A stretch of DNA of 14,944 nt from WTJH01 sp049598145 (GTDB lineage Bacteria > Bacteroidota > Bacteroidia > Flavobacteriales > Flavobacteriaceae). This document shows, one piece after another, positions 1 to 7,181 of the stretch (positions are counted from its first letter, which is position 1; each line of letters opens with the position of its first letter). Location of the stretch: the NCBI GenBank assembly GCA_049598145.1, contig JBMYNJ010000036.1, positions 1 through 14,944 of the forward strand. Reading direction: 5' to 3'. The notes under the pieces were generated by a model, which worked only from the letters and a program-made list of their open reading frames with translations, ran no database searches and was not told where the DNA came from. The position numbers were made by a program, and so were the translations under genes.

Positions 1-705
1 TTTTTGAACCGGACTTGGAGATTTAGTGACAGATTCAAAAAGGACCGAGTCATCTGAGCAATAGACCAAGTGATCCTCTTTGGTTTGATTTTCAAAAATT
101 CGGAGTTTGGATTGGACATATCTTTCAAAAGAATTTCCGTAACGATCCAAATGATCCGGAGTGATATTAGTAATCATACTGATATGTGGAGCAAACGTTC
201 GAATCCCGTCCAGTTGAAAACTACTGACTTCTAAAACAAAATAATCCCGATCTCGCTCGCTTAACAAACGGGCGAAGCTCGTACCGATATTCCCGGCCAA
301 TCCCACATCATAGCCTGCATCTTTGAGGATCTTATGAGTCATTAATGCGGTAGTCGTCTTCCCATTGCTTCCTGTAATGACAATGAGCTTGGCTTGGGTA
401 TACATCGAGGCAAACTCAATCTCAGAGATCACAGGACATTCTAAAATTTTTAATCCTTGAACGATAGCAGATTCATCCGGAATTCCCGGACTTTTAACGA
501 CCCATTGCGCAGTTTTCATCCGTTCCAAATCGTGTTGAGCGGATTCAAATTCTATCCCATGCGCCCGAAAAAAATCTTGCGTATCCGTTAAGATTTCGGC
601 TTTGTCGGACACAAAGACCTCATAGCCCTTTTGGACTCCCAAAAAAGCAGCTCCCATGCCGGATTCACCCGCTCCTAAAACAACAAGAAGTGGTTTTTGT
701 GTCAT
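1..705 (-). CDS. murD: UDP-N-acetylmuramoylalanine--D-glutamate ligase MurD (N-terminal half, runs off window)
   Basis: MurD adds D-glutamate to UDP-MurNAc-L-Ala in the cytoplasm, using ATP. I translated 235 residues by hand from an ATG at 705; the frame stays open to base 1, so about half of a normal protein of roughly 450 residues is present. Visible are an N-terminal nucleotide-sugar fold starting VVLGAGESGMG (residues 8-18), the ATP-binding loop ITGSNGKTTT (110-119), the VSSFQLDGI segment (160-168) and ITNITPDHLDRYG (178-190), all typical of MurD and the Mur ligase family. The ATG overlaps the mraY stop in the tetranucleotide ATGA, which fixes the start and suggests coupled translation as part of the dcw operon. 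Identity is firm; the C-terminal domain cannot be assessed because it lies outside the window. Confidence 0.96.
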   Translation of the reverse strand, partial: MTQKPLLVVLGAGESGMGAAFLGVQKGYEVFVSDKAEILTDTQDFFRAHGIEFESAQHDLERMKTAQWVVKSPGIPDESAIVQGLKILECPVISEIEFASMYTQAKLIVITGSNGKTTTALMTHKILKDAGYDVGLAGNIGTSFARLLSERDRDYFVLEVSSFQLDGIRTFAPHISMITNITPDHLDRYGNSFERYVQSKLRIFENQTKEDHLVYCSDDSVLFESVTKSPSPVQK

Positions 706-1895
706 CGAAGTTTTAAGGTTACAATGGAAATCACAGCTAACAGGATGCTTACAATCCAGAAACGAGAGACAATTTTACTCTCGTGATAGCCTTTTTTCTG
801 ATAATGGTGATGTAAGGGAGACATCAAAAATATCCGTTCCCCTACTCCCGTTTTTCGTTTGGTATATTTAAAATAGCTTACCTGAAGGATGACAGAAAGA
901 TTTTCAGCCAAGAAAACCCCGCATAAAATCGGAATCAATAATTCTTTACGCACACAAATGGCAATCACGGAAATCAGAGCACCAATAGTAAGACTCCCAG
1001 TATCGCCCATAAATACGGTAGCCGGATATGTATTATACCATAAAAATCCGACGAGCCCTCCAATAAAAGCGGCTATAAAGATCGTAATTTCACCTACTCC
1101 TGGTAAATACATAATATTCAAATAATTTGAAAAGATCACGTTCCCTGAAACCCAGGCAAAAACGGCTAAGGCCAAAACAACTATGGTAGAGGTTCCCGCG
1201 GCCAAACCATCAATTCCATCGGTAAGATTCGCCCCGTTAGAAACTGCTGTAATGATGAAAATGACAATTGGGATAAATATGATCCAACTCCATTGAGTCA
1301 TTTCCGGGCCCATCCACTCGATAAACATCGCATAATCAAACTCATTATTTTTCATTAAAGGAATGGTAGTAAGTGTGGATTTCACTTGTGGAATCGAGTC
1401 CTCCTGACCCATTGTTCCGCCCATGGTAACATCGGGGTGAAAATAAAGCGTAACGCCTACAATTAGACCCAAAACAATTTGGCCCAGTACCTTGAATTTG
1501 CCTTGTAAACCTTCTTTATTCTTCTTAAATATCTTAATATAGTCGTCTGCACAACCAATAGCTCCCATCCATAGAGTAGTAAACAACAAAAGAAGGATGT
1601 AGATATTGTCTATCCGGGCAAATAATAAAGCGGGCAGTAGTGTTGCCGCTATGATAATGATTCCTCCCATAGTCGGGGTGCCTTCTTTTTCTTTCTGACC
1701 TTCAAGGCCCAAATCTCGAACCGATTCTCCAATTTGCTGGCGTTTGAGGAAGCGAATCATCTTCTTTCCGAAAATCAAGGAAAATAAGAGCGAAACAATC
1801 AACGCCATAGCTGCCCGGAAAGACAAGTATTGAAATACCGAAGCCCCAATCAATTGGTATTCATTTTCAAGATATTCGAAGAGATAATAGAGCAT
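702..1895 (-). CDS. mraY: Phospho-N-acetylmuramoyl-pentapeptide-transferase MraY
   Basis: MraY is the integral membrane enzyme that transfers phospho-MurNAc-pentapeptide to undecaprenyl phosphate, making lipid I. The 397-residue product is strongly hydrophobic, with about ten membrane segments. Family motifs appear in order: GTPTMGG (72-78), the acidic DDYIK (117-121), NLTDGIDGL (223-231), VFMGDTGSL (294-302) and the histidine motif LHHHYQKKG (361-369). These carry the Mg-binding and catalytic residues of the family. The protein is longer than the E. coli enzyme (about 360 residues), mainly because of a polar segment around residues 157-200, which I believe is common in Bacteroidota. The ATG at 1895 lies 4 bp after the murE stop, and the stop overlaps the murD start, so it sits inside one tight operon. 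Confidence 0.98.
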   Translation of the reverse strand: MLYYLFEYLENEYQLIGASVFQYLSFRAAMALIVSLLFSLIFGKKMIRFLKRQQIGESVRDLGLEGQKEKEGTPTMGGIIIIAATLLPALLFARIDNIYILLLLFTTLWMGAIGCADDYIKIFKKNKEGLQGKFKVLGQIVLGLIVGVTLYFHPDVTMGGTMGQEDSIPQVKSTLTTIPLMKNNEFDYAMFIEWMGPEMTQWSWIIFIPIVIFIITAVSNGANLTDGIDGLAAGTSTIVVLALAVFAWVSGNVIFSNYLNIMYLPGVGEITIFIAAFIGGLVGFLWYNTYPATVFMGDTGSLTIGALISVIAICVRKELLIPILCGVFLAENLSVILQVSYFKYTKRKTGVGERIFLMSPLHHHYQKKGYHESKIVSRFWIVSILLAVISIVTLKLR

Positions 1896-1899
1896 AGAT

Positions 1900-3354
1900 T
1901 TAGATTTCGGTAAAGTATTTTTGAGCTAGAGCCCCATCGTCAAACGGGTGACGCTCTCCATTAATTTCTTGATATTTTTCGTGTCCTTTTCCGGCAATTA
2001 ATACCACATCCCCAGGGGATGTCATTCGCGAAACAGCCTGTATAGCTTCCTCACGAGAAGTGATTTTTAAAGTGCGCTTAAAATGCTCCGGAGCTACACC
2101 CGCAATCATTTGTTCCAAAATAGCTTCGGGAGATTCGCTTCGTGGATTATCGGAAGTAAAAATGACTTGATTGGAGTGTTTTGCAGCAATGCGACCCATT
2201 TCCGGTCGTTTTTCGGGGTCTCTATCCCCACCACACCCCACCAAAGTAAACAGGGTTTCATTTTTTGTTCGGATTTGATTAATGGTAGATAAAACATTAT
2301 TTAAAGCATCCGGTGTATGAGCAAAATCGACAATGACCGTCCTTTCGTTGATACGGAACACCTCAAATCTCCCCTCGACGTTTTGCAACAAACTCAATTG
2401 AGGAATAATCTCCTCGGCAGGAACTCCTAATTCACGGGCAACTGCATAAACGGCGAGGATATTAGAGGCATTATAATTGCCGACTAACTGTGTCCAAACT
2501 TCTGTTTGGTCTAATGCCAACAACATCCCGTCAAACTGGTTCTCTAAAATTTTAGCACGATAATCGGCCATCGATTTTAATGCATATTTTCGATGCTTAG
2601 CTACACAGTTTTGAAGCATATATAAGCCGTTTTTATCGTCGGTATTAATCAAGGCAAAGCCCTCTGATGTCAGTTGATCAAAAAAGGTTTTTTTAGCGTT
2701 TCGATAGTTGGCAAAAGTTTTGTGATAGTCTAAATGATCGTGAGAGAGGTTCGTAAACACTCCCCCAGTAAAGTGCAAGCCCTCAATTCGCTTTTGATTA
2801 ATCCCATGCGAGGAGACCTCCATAAAACAATGGGTTACTCCAGCAGCCAACATTGTCGCTAAAGCCTTCTGAATCTGGATGGGATCCGGGGTTGTATGAG
2901 TCGAAGGAAGTTCCTCCACTCCTATAATTGTCTTTATAGTCGAAAGGAGCCCAGAAGAATATCCCAGTTGGGTAAACGCTTCATATAAAAGTGTAGTAAC
3001 GGTAGTTTTTCCATTGGTTCCGGTCACCCCAATTAAATGAAGGCTCTCAGAGGGACGCCCATAAAAATTAGCCGCAATATGCCCCAGCGCCTCGCGACTA
3101 TCCGTTACCCGCACATAGGTAACCTTGGGCTGCAACTGGCTTGGGAATTCTTCGCAAACAATTGCATGTGCACCAGCAGCAATAGCTTGGTCTATAAACC
3201 GATGCCCATCAAACAGTTCTCCCTTAAGCGCAACAAATGCACCCGCCGAATCTACTGCACGGGAATCGAAAGCAATGCTTTGAATTTCAATATCCAGCTC
3301 TCCCCGAACGGCTTCCAGAGCTACACGAAAGAGTATATCTTTTAAGAACTTCAT
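1900..3354 (-). CDS. murE: UDP-MurNAc-tripeptide synthetase MurE, meso-diaminopimelate type
   Basis: MurE ligates the third amino acid to UDP-MurNAc-L-Ala-D-Glu in the cytoplasm. The product has 484 residues, normal for the family. The ATP-binding loop is GVTGTNGKTTVTT (109-121); the central domain has NLSHDHLDYH (202-211) and the AKK segment (220-222), where the carbamylated lysine of Mur ligases is expected. The specificity motif TSDNPRSESP (400-409) contains DNPR, known from ligases that use meso-diaminopimelate; lysine-adding enzymes differ here. This predicts DAP-type peptidoglycan. The ATG at 3354 overlaps the ftsI stop as ATGA, consistent with translational coupling, and mraY follows after 4 bp. 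No odd features were seen. Confidence 0.98.
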   Translation of the reverse strand: MKFLKDILFRVALEAVRGELDIEIQSIAFDSRAVDSAGAFVALKGELFDGHRFIDQAIAAGAHAIVCEEFPSQLQPKVTYVRVTDSREALGHIAANFYGRPSESLHLIGVTGTNGKTTVTTLLYEAFTQLGYSSGLLSTIKTIIGVEELPSTHTTPDPIQIQKALATMLAAGVTHCFMEVSSHGINQKRIEGLHFTGGVFTNLSHDHLDYHKTFANYRNAKKTFFDQLTSEGFALINTDDKNGLYMLQNCVAKHRKYALKSMADYRAKILENQFDGMLLALDQTEVWTQLVGNYNASNILAVYAVARELGVPAEEIIPQLSLLQNVEGRFEVFRINERTVIVDFAHTPDALNNVLSTINQIRTKNETLFTLVGCGGDRDPEKRPEMGRIAAKHSNQVIFTSDNPRSESPEAILEQMIAGVAPEHFKRTLKITSREEAIQAVSRMTSPGDVVLIAGKGHEKYQEINGERHPFDDGALAQKYFTEI

Positions 3355-5327
3355 CCGAGTTTTAATTCGATTTTCATTGTTGACTGTAGCGGAGTACCTG
3401 CTTTAACAGACTGCCAAATAACGACTCCTTTACCACGTGCATGGACCTCAATCCCAAGAGTCTCCAACAACGCCAGAGCATCCATAAATGGCATTCCCTT
3501 TAGATTCGGGATTTCATCTATTGCTGAGAGATCCAAAGAGGGAAAGTCTGAAGCCACTGACTCTTCTAGAGGAGAAACTTCGATGGATTTAGGAAAATCT
3601 CGATTGACAGAAACCGCCACTTCCTTAAATACCGGAGCAGCCACGGTAGCCCCGTAATAACCCTTTTGTTTATTGGGTCGATGTATTACCACTATACAGG
3701 AATAAATGGGCTTTTCTGCTGGAAAATACCCCACAAAGCTTGATATATATTGGACTTCGTCTGTATGGTAATCGACCTGACAGGTTCCTGTTTTTCCGGC
3801 CATCGAAATTCGTTCATCTCGAATACTGTAGGCCGTCCCCCAGGGTTTATTAACCACATTATACATCATCTGACGTACGGCACTAAGTGTCTTTTTTGAA
3901 CAAACCGAAGGTTTTAACACCTCCGGCAGCATGGTGTAGGACTCATTTTTTCCCCACCCCTCTAAACGGTTCACAAATCGAGGCTTCACCATTACTCCAT
4001 CATTGGCTATGGCATTATAGAAGGCTAATGTTTGAAGGGGGGTAAGTGCCAGACCATAACCATAAGCCATCCAGGGCAAATCCAAGCCGTCCCAATCGGG
4101 GTCAGTAGGATAAGGAATCTTGGGCTGTGCTTCGCCTTGGATGGAAACTCCCAAAGACTCTTTTAGTCCCATATCATAGAGACGATCAATAAACTTACGA
4201 GGGTTCTTGCGGTAGTTTTTATCAATGATTTTTACCATCCCTACATTCGAAGAGACTTCGAAGATCTTAGAAGCTGAAATTCGACCGTATCCGCCTTTAC
4301 GAGAATCACGGACTTTAAACTTTTTATAGAAAGTTAACTCCCCATTCTCCGTATCGACTATATCTTCAGGCTGAACTACACCGTCTTCCAATGCAGCTAC
4401 CATACCCATTAACTTAAATGTTGATCCCGGCTCATGCGCCTCTCCCACAGCATAATTTAAACGCTCGTAATATTTTCCTTCAGAATTACGCCCCAGATTG
4501 GCAATAGCTTTTACAGCTCCGGTAGCGACCTCCATCACCACCGCAGTTCCATGTTCAGCTTCAAATTTCTCCAGTTGGGCCAAAAGGGAGATGTGCAATT
4601 TGTTTTGTAAGGGTATATTAATAGTGGTATACAGATCATAACCCGCTGAAGGCTCCACCTCATTGGTATCGTTCAATGGCTTCCACTCGCCATTTGCTAT
4701 TCGTTGCTTCAGCCTTACACCGGGGGCACCGCGGAGATAGCTACCATAGGCCCCTTCCAAACCGACACGAAAAAAATACCCCTGGGGGTCCAATTTTTCA
4801 TAACCAATCGTTCGTTCGGCAATTTTTCCAAGGGGGTGCTCACGAATCATTTCACGTTCGGCAATTAAGCCTCCTTTAAAACTCCCCATTCGGAATAAGG
4901 GAAACTGCTTGATGGTTTGATATTCGGTATGGGTTAAGTTTTTAGCCAACAACATATATCGGTTCTTTTGGCGCCATGCTTTCTCCAATCGATTTAGAAA
5001 ATAAGCTGATGACTTTCCAAAGAAGCGTCCCAACTCAGTCGCTAAAGCCTTTTTGTGTTCTTGATAAACAGGATTTGAAACTGTTGCAGCATCCCATCGC
5101 AATTCATATTGTGCCACAGAGGTCGCTAATAAGGTTCCGTCATCTGCATAGATGTTCCCGCGTCCGGGCTGAATTACAGTTTTCTTTAAGGTTTTCCCTT
5201 CCGCCAAAGACTGATAATGTTCTGCCTGGTAGAGGTGTAGATAAAAAAGTTTTCCCAGTAAGACTGTCGCAAACAAAACCATGGCAAAGGCCACTCCATA
5301 AAACCGATTGATCACACCTTTACTCAT
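3351..5327 (-). CDS. ftsI: Division-specific class B penicillin-binding protein FtsI with C-terminal PASTA domain
   Basis: FtsI (PBP3) is the septal peptidoglycan transpeptidase. Its 658 residues read: a short cytoplasmic tail, one membrane anchor (about 10-33), a pedestal/dimerisation domain starting near the conserved PGRGNIYADDGTLLA (54-68), and a transpeptidase domain with all three penicillin-binding motifs: STFK (302-305, nucleophile Ser302), SSN (359-361) and KTG (512-514). After the transpeptidase comes a linker rich in Ser, Glu and Asp (about 582-605) and a single PASTA domain (about 606-658) starting PNLKGMPFMDALALL. PASTA domains occur in many Gram-positive PBPs and in the corresponding PBP of Bacteroidota, but not in E. 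coli FtsI. The start ATG at 5327 lies within the end of ftsL (8-bp overlap). Position between ftsL and murE supports FtsI rather than another class B PBP. Confidence 0.95.
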   Translation of the reverse strand: MSKGVINRFYGVAFAMVLFATVLLGKLFYLHLYQAEHYQSLAEGKTLKKTVIQPGRGNIYADDGTLLATSVAQYELRWDAATVSNPVYQEHKKALATELGRFFGKSSAYFLNRLEKAWRQKNRYMLLAKNLTHTEYQTIKQFPLFRMGSFKGGLIAEREMIREHPLGKIAERTIGYEKLDPQGYFFRVGLEGAYGSYLRGAPGVRLKQRIANGEWKPLNDTNEVEPSAGYDLYTTINIPLQNKLHISLLAQLEKFEAEHGTAVVMEVATGAVKAIANLGRNSEGKYYERLNYAVGEAHEPGSTFKLMGMVAALEDGVVQPEDIVDTENGELTFYKKFKVRDSRKGGYGRISASKIFEVSSNVGMVKIIDKNYRKNPRKFIDRLYDMGLKESLGVSIQGEAQPKIPYPTDPDWDGLDLPWMAYGYGLALTPLQTLAFYNAIANDGVMVKPRFVNRLEGWGKNESYTMLPEVLKPSVCSKKTLSAVRQMMYNVVNKPWGTAYSIRDERISMAGKTGTCQVDYHTDEVQYISSFVGYFPAEKPIYSCIVVIHRPNKQKGYYGATVAAPVFKEVAVSVNRDFPKSIEVSPLEESVASDFPSLDLSAIDEIPNLKGMPFMDALALLETLGIEVHARGKGVVIWQSVKAGTPLQSTMKIELKLG

Positions 5328-5637
5328 CTGCTTTAGAATAACTTAAGGTATAGGGAGTACTTTGTTGCACTTGAAACCCACGCTCTTTTAGTAGCGCATT
5401 AATTCGAGTCTCTTTACGAAGACCAACTAGACGAGCCTTGCGTTCTACATATTGGCTTTTGAGCACTTGCAGTTCTCGATTGAGTTCCGATATCCGGAAA
5501 ATCTTTCGATCGGTCTGATGCCCACTATTGATCATCACCAATGCCAGAAAAGCCAAGAAAAAGATCATCCGCCAATTTTTAAAGGCGTCCTCCTTCAATA
5601 GGAATTCTATATTCAAAAAGGCTAAAACTCTATTCAT
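5320..5637 (-). CDS. ftsL: FtsL-like cell division membrane protein
   Basis: A small bitopic protein of 105 residues with a cytoplasmic N-terminus (about 1-22), one membrane span (about 23-40, RMIFFLAFLALVMI), and an extracytoplasmic part predicted to form a coiled coil (about 50-85, rich in Leu, Arg, Lys and Glu in heptad-like spacing). This is the architecture of FtsL, the divisome partner that recruits and activates FtsI with FtsB and FtsQ. FtsL sequences are very divergent and I cannot claim residue-level similarity; the call rests on topology, size and position between rsmH and ftsI, the classic ftsL slot. The ATG at 5637 overlaps the rsmH stop (ATGA) and the 3' end overlaps ftsI by 8 bp, so it is embedded in the operon. 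Confidence 0.85.
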   Translation of the reverse strand: MNRVLAFLNIEFLLKEDAFKNWRMIFFLAFLALVMINSGHQTDRKIFRISELNRELQVLKSQYVERKARLVGLRKETRINALLKERGFQVQQSTPYTLSYSKADE

Positions 5638-6542
5638 ATCCGTTCCGCTACTCTGAGTTTTGCACTTCGTGCTCTTGAATTCAACTGGATTTCCCCAACC
5701 GAAGGCACCTGAAGCTTTCCTATTTTTTTAAATGGCACCAAGGGATTTCCGAAAAAATCCTTTTCTACCTCTCCTTCAAAACGCCCGGCTCGAATAAAAT
5801 TCTTTACCAATCGATCTTCCAATGAGTGATACGAAATCACCACTAAACGGCCTTTGGGCACCAATACCTCTGCTGCCTGCTCCAAAAACTGCTGAATCAC
5901 CTCCAACTCCCGATTTACCTCAATCCTTAACGCTTGAAATACTTGCGCAAAAATCTTGTTCAAGTTTCGCTCGCCAATCAAAGGAGTTAATACGGCCTTA
6001 AGCCCAACAGTCGTTTCAATGACATGTACTTCTCGCTCTTGCACTATAGCACGAGAAAGGCGGCCGGGATTTCTCAATTCGCCATAAGTAAAGAATACCC
6101 GGTTCAACTCCTCTACGGAATAGGTATTCACAACCTCCTGAGCAGTCAAGGGTTGAGAAGAATTCATCCGCATATCCAAAGGACCGTCGAAACGTATAGA
6201 AAAACCGCGTTCTGCTGTGTCGAATTGATGTGATGATACGCCAAAATCCCCTAATACTCCATCGACTTGTTTAAATCCATGAAATCTTAAATAACGTTTC
6301 ATATCCGAAAAATTGGCCGGCACCAAAACAAAGCGCGGGTCATCTAATGCATTGACCTGGGCATCGGGGTCTTGATCAAAGGCCACCAAATGCCCTTTGG
6401 GACCTAACCGATCTAAGATGGCTCGACTATGCCCGCCCCCTCCAAAAGTGACATCTACATATACCCCCTGAGCATCAATCTTCAATCCATGCAGACATTC
6501 ATTTAACATAACAGGATCGTGATAATTATTCATCATCTGCAT
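5634..6542 (-). CDS. rsmH: 16S rRNA (cytosine1402-N4)-methyltransferase RsmH (MraW)
   Basis: RsmH methylates N4 of C1402 in 16S rRNA, in the ribosomal P site, using S-adenosylmethionine. The 302-residue protein shows YHDPVMLNE near the N-terminus, the SAM-binding loop DVTFGGGGHSRAIL (30-43), FDQDPDA (55-61), the RsmH signature GVLGDFGVSSHQFD (95-108) with AERGFSIRFDGPLDMRM (110-126), and VISYHSLEDRLVK (235-247). These identify it firmly. Three in-frame ATGs compete as the start (6542, 6536 and 6533). I give the longest; family members usually begin only a few residues before the YH.PV motif, so 6533 is equally plausible. Depending on this choice the gene overlaps the end of mraZ by 17 or 8 bp. 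It is the second gene of the dcw cluster. Confidence 0.97.
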   Translation of the reverse strand: MQMMNNYHDPVMLNECLHGLKIDAQGVYVDVTFGGGGHSRAILDRLGPKGHLVAFDQDPDAQVNALDDPRFVLVPANFSDMKRYLRFHGFKQVDGVLGDFGVSSHQFDTAERGFSIRFDGPLDMRMNSSQPLTAQEVVNTYSVEELNRVFFTYGELRNPGRLSRAIVQEREVHVIETTVGLKAVLTPLIGERNLNKIFAQVFQALRIEVNRELEVIQQFLEQAAEVLVPKGRLVVISYHSLEDRLVKNFIRAGRFEGEVEKDFFGNPLVPFKKIGKLQVPSVGEIQLNSRARSAKLRVAERI

Positions 6543-6984
6543 CGCCCATTACTTCTTCTGCCAAAGCTCCAAAGTCCACTGCCGCTTCATCAATCGCCTC
6601 CTCATAGCGGTTTTTATCCCAAATCTCCAAGATATTGACTGCTGAAGACAGCACCACCTCTTTAATAATTCCGGCATGTTTCAATAAATCTTTAGGAATC
6701 AAAACACGACCCGATGCATCGACCTCTACCACCTTTACTCCAGCTGTAAACCTGCGGATGAAGTCGTTATTCTTTTTATTAAAGCGGTTAAGTGAATTGA
6801 TTTTTTCCATTAGGGCCTCCCATTCTTTCATAGGATACAATTCCAAGCACGGCTGAAAAACCGCCCGCTTAATCACAAATCCCCCGCTTAGTTTATCAGC
6901 CAACTGTCGCTGCAAGACACGCGGAACCATCACACGCCCTTTGGTGTCTGATTTACATTCATATGTTCCTATAAAGTGTTGCAC
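6526..6984 (-). CDS. mraZ: Transcriptional regulator MraZ (GTG start)
   Basis: MraZ is a DNA-binding protein of the SpoVT/AbrB type, usually the first gene of the dcw cluster and a regulator of its own operon. The 152-residue product has two tandem AbrB-like units, about 5-50 with SDTKGRVMVP (12-21) and about 80-125 with DASGRVLIP (89-97). The C-terminus is acidic (ends GDADDE). The start is GTG at 6984: an in-frame stop lies at 7006-7008 with no ATG in between, and the encoded QHFIGTYECK matches the usual MraZ N-terminus, so the GTG is well supported. Upstream are a consensus -7 element and four AGTGG boxes on the same strand, listed separately, which probably form its own operator. Confidence 0.97.
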   Translation of the reverse strand: MQHFIGTYECKSDTKGRVMVPRVLQRQLADKLSGGFVIKRAVFQPCLELYPMKEWEALMEKINSLNRFNKKNNDFIRRFTAGVKVVEVDASGRVLIPKDLLKHAGIIKEVVLSSAVNILEIWDKNRYEEAIDEAAVDFGALAEEVMGDADDE

Positions 6985-7010
6985 TCCAGTTGATTGCTTT
7001 TTGATTTATC

Positions 7011-7018
7011 CAAATATA
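7011..7018 (-). promoter_or_regulatory. Predicted -7 element of the mraZ/dcw promoter
   Basis: On the minus strand the bases read TATATTTG, an exact match to the Bacteroidota primary sigma factor -7 consensus TAnnTTTG. It would place transcription start near 7005, giving a leader of about 20 bases before the GTG of mraZ. A clear TTG-type -33 element at the expected distance is not visible; that region (about 7037-7042) is instead occupied by the AGTGG boxes. Assigned by motif and position only. Confidence 0.6.
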
Positions 7019-7028
7019 AAATTTAATT

Positions 7029-7075
7029 CCCACTTTTTACCACTAATTACCACTTTGTTAATAAGTTTTCCCACT
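7029..7075 (-). promoter_or_regulatory. Putative MraZ operator: four AGTGG boxes with 10-bp periodicity
   Basis: On the minus strand, four copies of AGTGG followed by G or T and A lie at 7070-7075 (AGTGGG), 7049-7054 (AGTGGT), 7039-7044 (AGTGGT) and 7029-7034 (AGTGGG). The last three are exactly 10 bp apart and the first is 21 bp upstream, so all lie on nearly the same helix face. E. coli MraZ is known to bind tandem TGGGN repeats separated by 5 bases, the same 10-bp period, and Mollicute MraZ sites contain AAAGTG; both cores occur here. The boxes cover the expected -33 region of the mraZ promoter, so binding should repress. That MraZ binds here is inference. Confidence 0.75.
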
Positions 7076-7083
7076 ATAAAATT

Positions 7084-7095
7084 CCTATGGATAGG
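7084..7095. repeat. Short inverted repeat in the divergent promoter region
   Basis: CCTAT and ATAGG face each other with a 2-base spacer, and a third ATAGG follows at 7102-7106, 11 bp after the second. The sites lie upstream of both the mraZ operator and the hydrolase promoter. They could be an operator half-site set, but repeats this short also arise by chance in AT-rich spacers. Confidence 0.25.
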
Positions 7096-7140
7096 TTTGT
7101 TATAGGACGAAAAAATAAATCAATGCTGGATGGAATTGCA

Positions 7141-7148
7141 TATATTTG
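7141..7148 (+). promoter_or_regulatory. Predicted -7 element of the hydrolase-engB promoter
   Basis: The plus strand reads TATATTTG, an exact TAnnTTTG match identical to the mraZ -7 element. A transcript starting near 7154 would have a leader of about 27 bases containing GAGGCGG (7165-7171), which could serve as a weak ribosome-binding region 10-17 bases before the ATG at 7182. No good -33 element is seen about 19 bases upstream. Confidence 0.5.
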
Positions 7149-7181
7149 CCGATACTTCTAAATTGAGGCGGAAGTAGCCAC

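Noticed and set aside
3037..3345. 102-codon open frame on the plus strand inside murE
   Set aside because: Lies wholly antisense to a well-conserved gene and encodes nothing recognisable.
4976..5311. 111-codon open frame on the plus strand inside ftsI
   Set aside because: Antisense shadow of the conserved PBP N-terminal region; no family features.
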